Origin: Blastococcus sp. CT_GayMR20
GTDB lineage: Bacteria; Actinomycetota; Actinomycetes; Mycobacteriales; Geodermatophilaceae
DNA length: 8,785 bases
Direction of reading: 5' to 3'
Assembly: GCF_004570345.1 (NCBI RefSeq)
Contig: NZ_SPQM01000170.1
Span: 1-8,785 of the forward strand
The translations under genes were made by a program, and so were the position numbers. Below the pieces are notes generated by a model that ran no database searches, was not told the DNA's origin, and was given only the letters and a program-made list of their open reading frames with translations. Positions 7,095 to 8,785 of the stretch are shown in pieces; positions within the stretch are counted from its first letter, which is position 1; every line of letters starts with the position of its first letter.

Positions 7095-8783
7095 TCAGTC
7101 GGGGACGGCGCCGGTCAGGCGGTGCAGCCGCAGGGCGAGCTGCACCTCCAAGGCGCGGCCGGGCGAGTTCCAGTCCGTGCCGAGCAGCCGTCCGACCCGT
7201 TCCAGGCGCTGCGTGACGGTGTTGACGTGCACGCGCAGGGCCTCGGCGGCACGCGCGGGGGAGGCGCCGGCCTGGAAGAACGCCTGCAGCGTCGCCCCGA
7301 GCTCGGTGCCGCGCTTGGCGTCGTACTCCAGCACGGGCCCGAGCGTGGTCTCGACGAAGCCCCGCACGTCCCGGCCGTCGCCGACCAGCAGGCCGAAGAA
7401 GCCCAGCTCCGCCGCGCTGGCCGAGCCGCCCGTCCGGCCCAGCGCCACGAGCGTCGCCGCGCAGCGGGCCGCCTCCTCGTGGGCGGCGCCGACGGCACCC
7501 GGCCCCCGGACCGGCCCCGCCCCGCCGACGGTCACCGGGCCGGCGGCACCGCTCAGCTCCCGGCACACGGTGGCGGCCGCCACGTCGGGCTCGACGTCGG
7601 GCAGGCAGAGCACCACACAGCCGTCGTGCGCGCCGGCCAGGCCACCGCGGGTCGCCGCCAGGTGGGTCGCCGCGGCCAGGGCCCGTCCACGGCAGCGCTC
7701 CTCCACCCGGGCCACCACGACGGCGTGCGGGCGGTCGAGGTCCGCACCCAGCCGCCGCGCCCGCTCCCGGAGCCCGTCCGGATCGCGCACCGTCGGGCCC
7801 AGCAGCTCCTCGAGCAGTTCGCCGCGCACGCGGTTCTCGGCCTCGCCCGCGGTGCGGCGGATGAGCAGCAGCAGCGCCGTGACGAGGGCGGCGCGCTCGA
7901 GGATGCGCTGGTCGGAGTCGGAGAGTTCGTCGTCCCGGTGCAGGACCAGCCCGCCCAGCAGCTCGCTGTCCACGGTGACCGCGGCGGTCCACCAGCTTCC
8001 GTCGCGCACCGTGCGGCCGGTGGTGCGGGACATCGCCAGCGCTCCCGCGGGGTCGGGCGGCAGGCCCGCGCCGGTGGGGGAGCCCTCCGGGGTTCCTCTG
8101 CCCTCCTCGTCCAGCACGGTGATGCTGCCGCCCAGCGCCTCCGTGACGGCGACGGCGACGTCCTCGACCCCGCCGCCCCGGAGGACGACGTCGATGAACC
8201 GGTCGTGCGCGCTCGCGGCCCGCTCCACCGAGGCGGTGTAGGCCCGGCGCTCCCGGCTGGCGGCCGACAGCTCGTCGAGGGCGGCCCGCGTCTCCTCGAG
8301 CAGGCGGGCGTTGTCGAGTGCGATCGCCGCGTGCGCCGCGAGGGAGCCGAGGAGGGCGACCTCCGACCGGTCGAAGCTGCGCTCGGCGCGGTCGGCGGCG
8401 TAGAGGACGCCGATCACCTGGGAGCCCCGGATCAGCGGCACCCCGAGGATCGCGACGAGCCCCTCGTCACGGACGCCGTCGTTGATCTCGCTGGTGTGCC
8501 GGAAGCGCGCGTCCTCGAAGTAGCTCGCCGTCGCGTAGGGAGCGGCCCGCTGGGCCACCAGGCCGCCGAGACCGGCTCCCATGGGGAGGCGCAGCGCCTG
8601 GAACCGGGCGGACACCGAGCCGTCGGTCACCCTCATGTACGTGTCACGCCGGGTCGGGTCGTACATGTGCGGCAGCGCGCCGCGGACCAGCCGGAACGGG
8701 GCCTCCAGCATCAGCCGCAGGATGTAGGAGAAGCGGTCGACGGGGAACTCGTGCAGCGGGGCCACGTGCTGCAGGCCGGCGTT
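7095..8783 (-). CDS. GAF-domain PucR/CdaR-type HTH transcriptional regulator, 5'-partial (right copy)
   Basis: Identical mirror duplicate of the regulator at 3-1691. The frame is open to the window's right edge, and the first internal start is the GTG at 8763-8765, giving 556 aa. The domain order is the same: GAF, helical linker, CdaR-like middle, PucR C-terminal helix-turn-helix. Both copies are cut at exactly the same base at their 5' ends. Two independent loci in an arbitrary genomic window would not do this, but one fragment folded back on itself would. Confidence 0.8.
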   Translation of the reverse strand, partial: NAGLQHVAPLHEFPVDRFSYILRLMLEAPFRLVRGALPHMYDPTRRDTYMRVTDGSVSARFQALRLPMGAGLGGLVAQRAAPYATASYFEDARFRHTSEINDGVRDEGLVAILGVPLIRGSQVIGVLYAADRAERSFDRSEVALLGSLAAHAAIALDNARLLEETRAALDELSAASRERRAYTASVERAASAHDRFIDVVLRGGGVEDVAVAVTEALGGSITVLDEEGRGTPEGSPTGAGLPPDPAGALAMSRTTGRTVRDGSWWTAAVTVDSELLGGLVLHRDDELSDSDQRILERAALVTALLLLIRRTAGEAENRVRGELLEELLGPTVRDPDGLRERARRLGADLDRPHAVVVARVEERCRGRALAAATHLAATRGGLAGAHDGCVVLCLPDVEPDVAAATVCRELSGAAGPVTVGGAGPVRGPGAVGAAHEEAARCAATLVALGRTGGSASAAELGFFGLLVGDGRDVRGFVETTLGPVLEYDAKRGTELGATLQAFFQAGASPARAAEALRVHVNTVTQRLERVGRLLGTDWNSPGRALEVQLALRLHRLTGAVPD

Positions 8784-8785
8784 GT

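Larger units (their letters stand above)
4454..8785 (-). repeat. Right arm of giant inverted repeat (probable fold-back copy)
   Basis: An exact reverse complement of 1-4332, ending at the last base of the window just as the left arm begins at the first. No differences were seen where I compared the bases, and mirrored translations agree. Such identity means very recent duplication, or one molecule copied or assembled onto itself. Because the spacer continues the left-arm cyclase and not this one, this arm is inferred to be the copy. Confidence 0.97.

Noticed and set aside
1..8785. Composite transposon or insertion sequence flanked by inverted repeats
   Set aside because: No transposase, integrase or short terminal repeats are visible. 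The arms hold ordinary chromosomal-type genes, and the 121-bp centre is only part of a GAF domain.
1..8785. CRISPR arrays, tRNA, rRNA or riboswitches
   Set aside because: No spaced direct repeats, tRNA cloverleaf or rRNA-like sequence was seen, and the window is almost fully occupied by coding regions.

Overview
The window is one long near-perfect palindrome. Bases 1-4332 reappear as their exact reverse complement at 4454-8785, so base i pairs with base 8786-i. A 121-base unpaired spacer (4333-4453) lies between the arms. Both ends of the window are symmetric to the base. There is therefore only about 4.45 kb of unique sequence. Every gene appears twice, once on each strand, with identical predicted proteins.

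Organism: the DNA is very GC-rich, with strong third-position G/C, GTG starts, a leaderless-looking promoter, a PucR/CdaR-type regulator and a gene commonly labelled '3-methyladenine DNA glycosylase' in actinobacteria. This points to a high-GC actinobacterium. A Geodermatophilales-like source (Blastococcus, Geodermatophilus, Modestobacter) is a guess from general protein flavour only.

Layout of the unique unit (left arm plus spacer): (1) a GAF + PucR/CdaR-type HTH regulator on + (3-1691), open at its 5' end; (2) a 115-bp intergenic stretch (1692-1805) with a probable promoter; (3) a two-gene + strand operon, a 293-aa conserved actinobacterial protein (1806-2687) joined by a GTGA overlap to a PtpB-like tyrosine phosphatase with an HCAAGKDRTG loop (2684-3514); (4) a convergent GAF-GGDEF diguanylate cyclase on - (3519 to the spacer), which loses its N-terminus at the palindrome centre. 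The right arm repeats this in mirror image: cyclase fragment 4454-5267 (+), phosphatase 5272-6102 (-), 293-aa protein 6099-6980 (-), regulator 7095-8783 (-).

Interpretation: the spacer reads in frame as GAF sequence only with the left-arm cyclase copy. The left arm plus spacer is thus the native sequence and the right arm is a fold-back copy. The turn-around point carries short self-complementarity (8 bp plus 10 bp around one bulged base), as expected when a 3' end snaps back and primes on its own strand. Together with the base-exact symmetric ends, this fits an amplification or assembly chimera, such as one from multiple-displacement amplification, better than a biological system. A real fold-back duplication cannot be excluded from sequence alone. 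I see no mobile element, CRISPR array, RNA gene or undescribed system. Two very long ORFs that cross the centre are chimeric and should not be annotated as full-length proteins.
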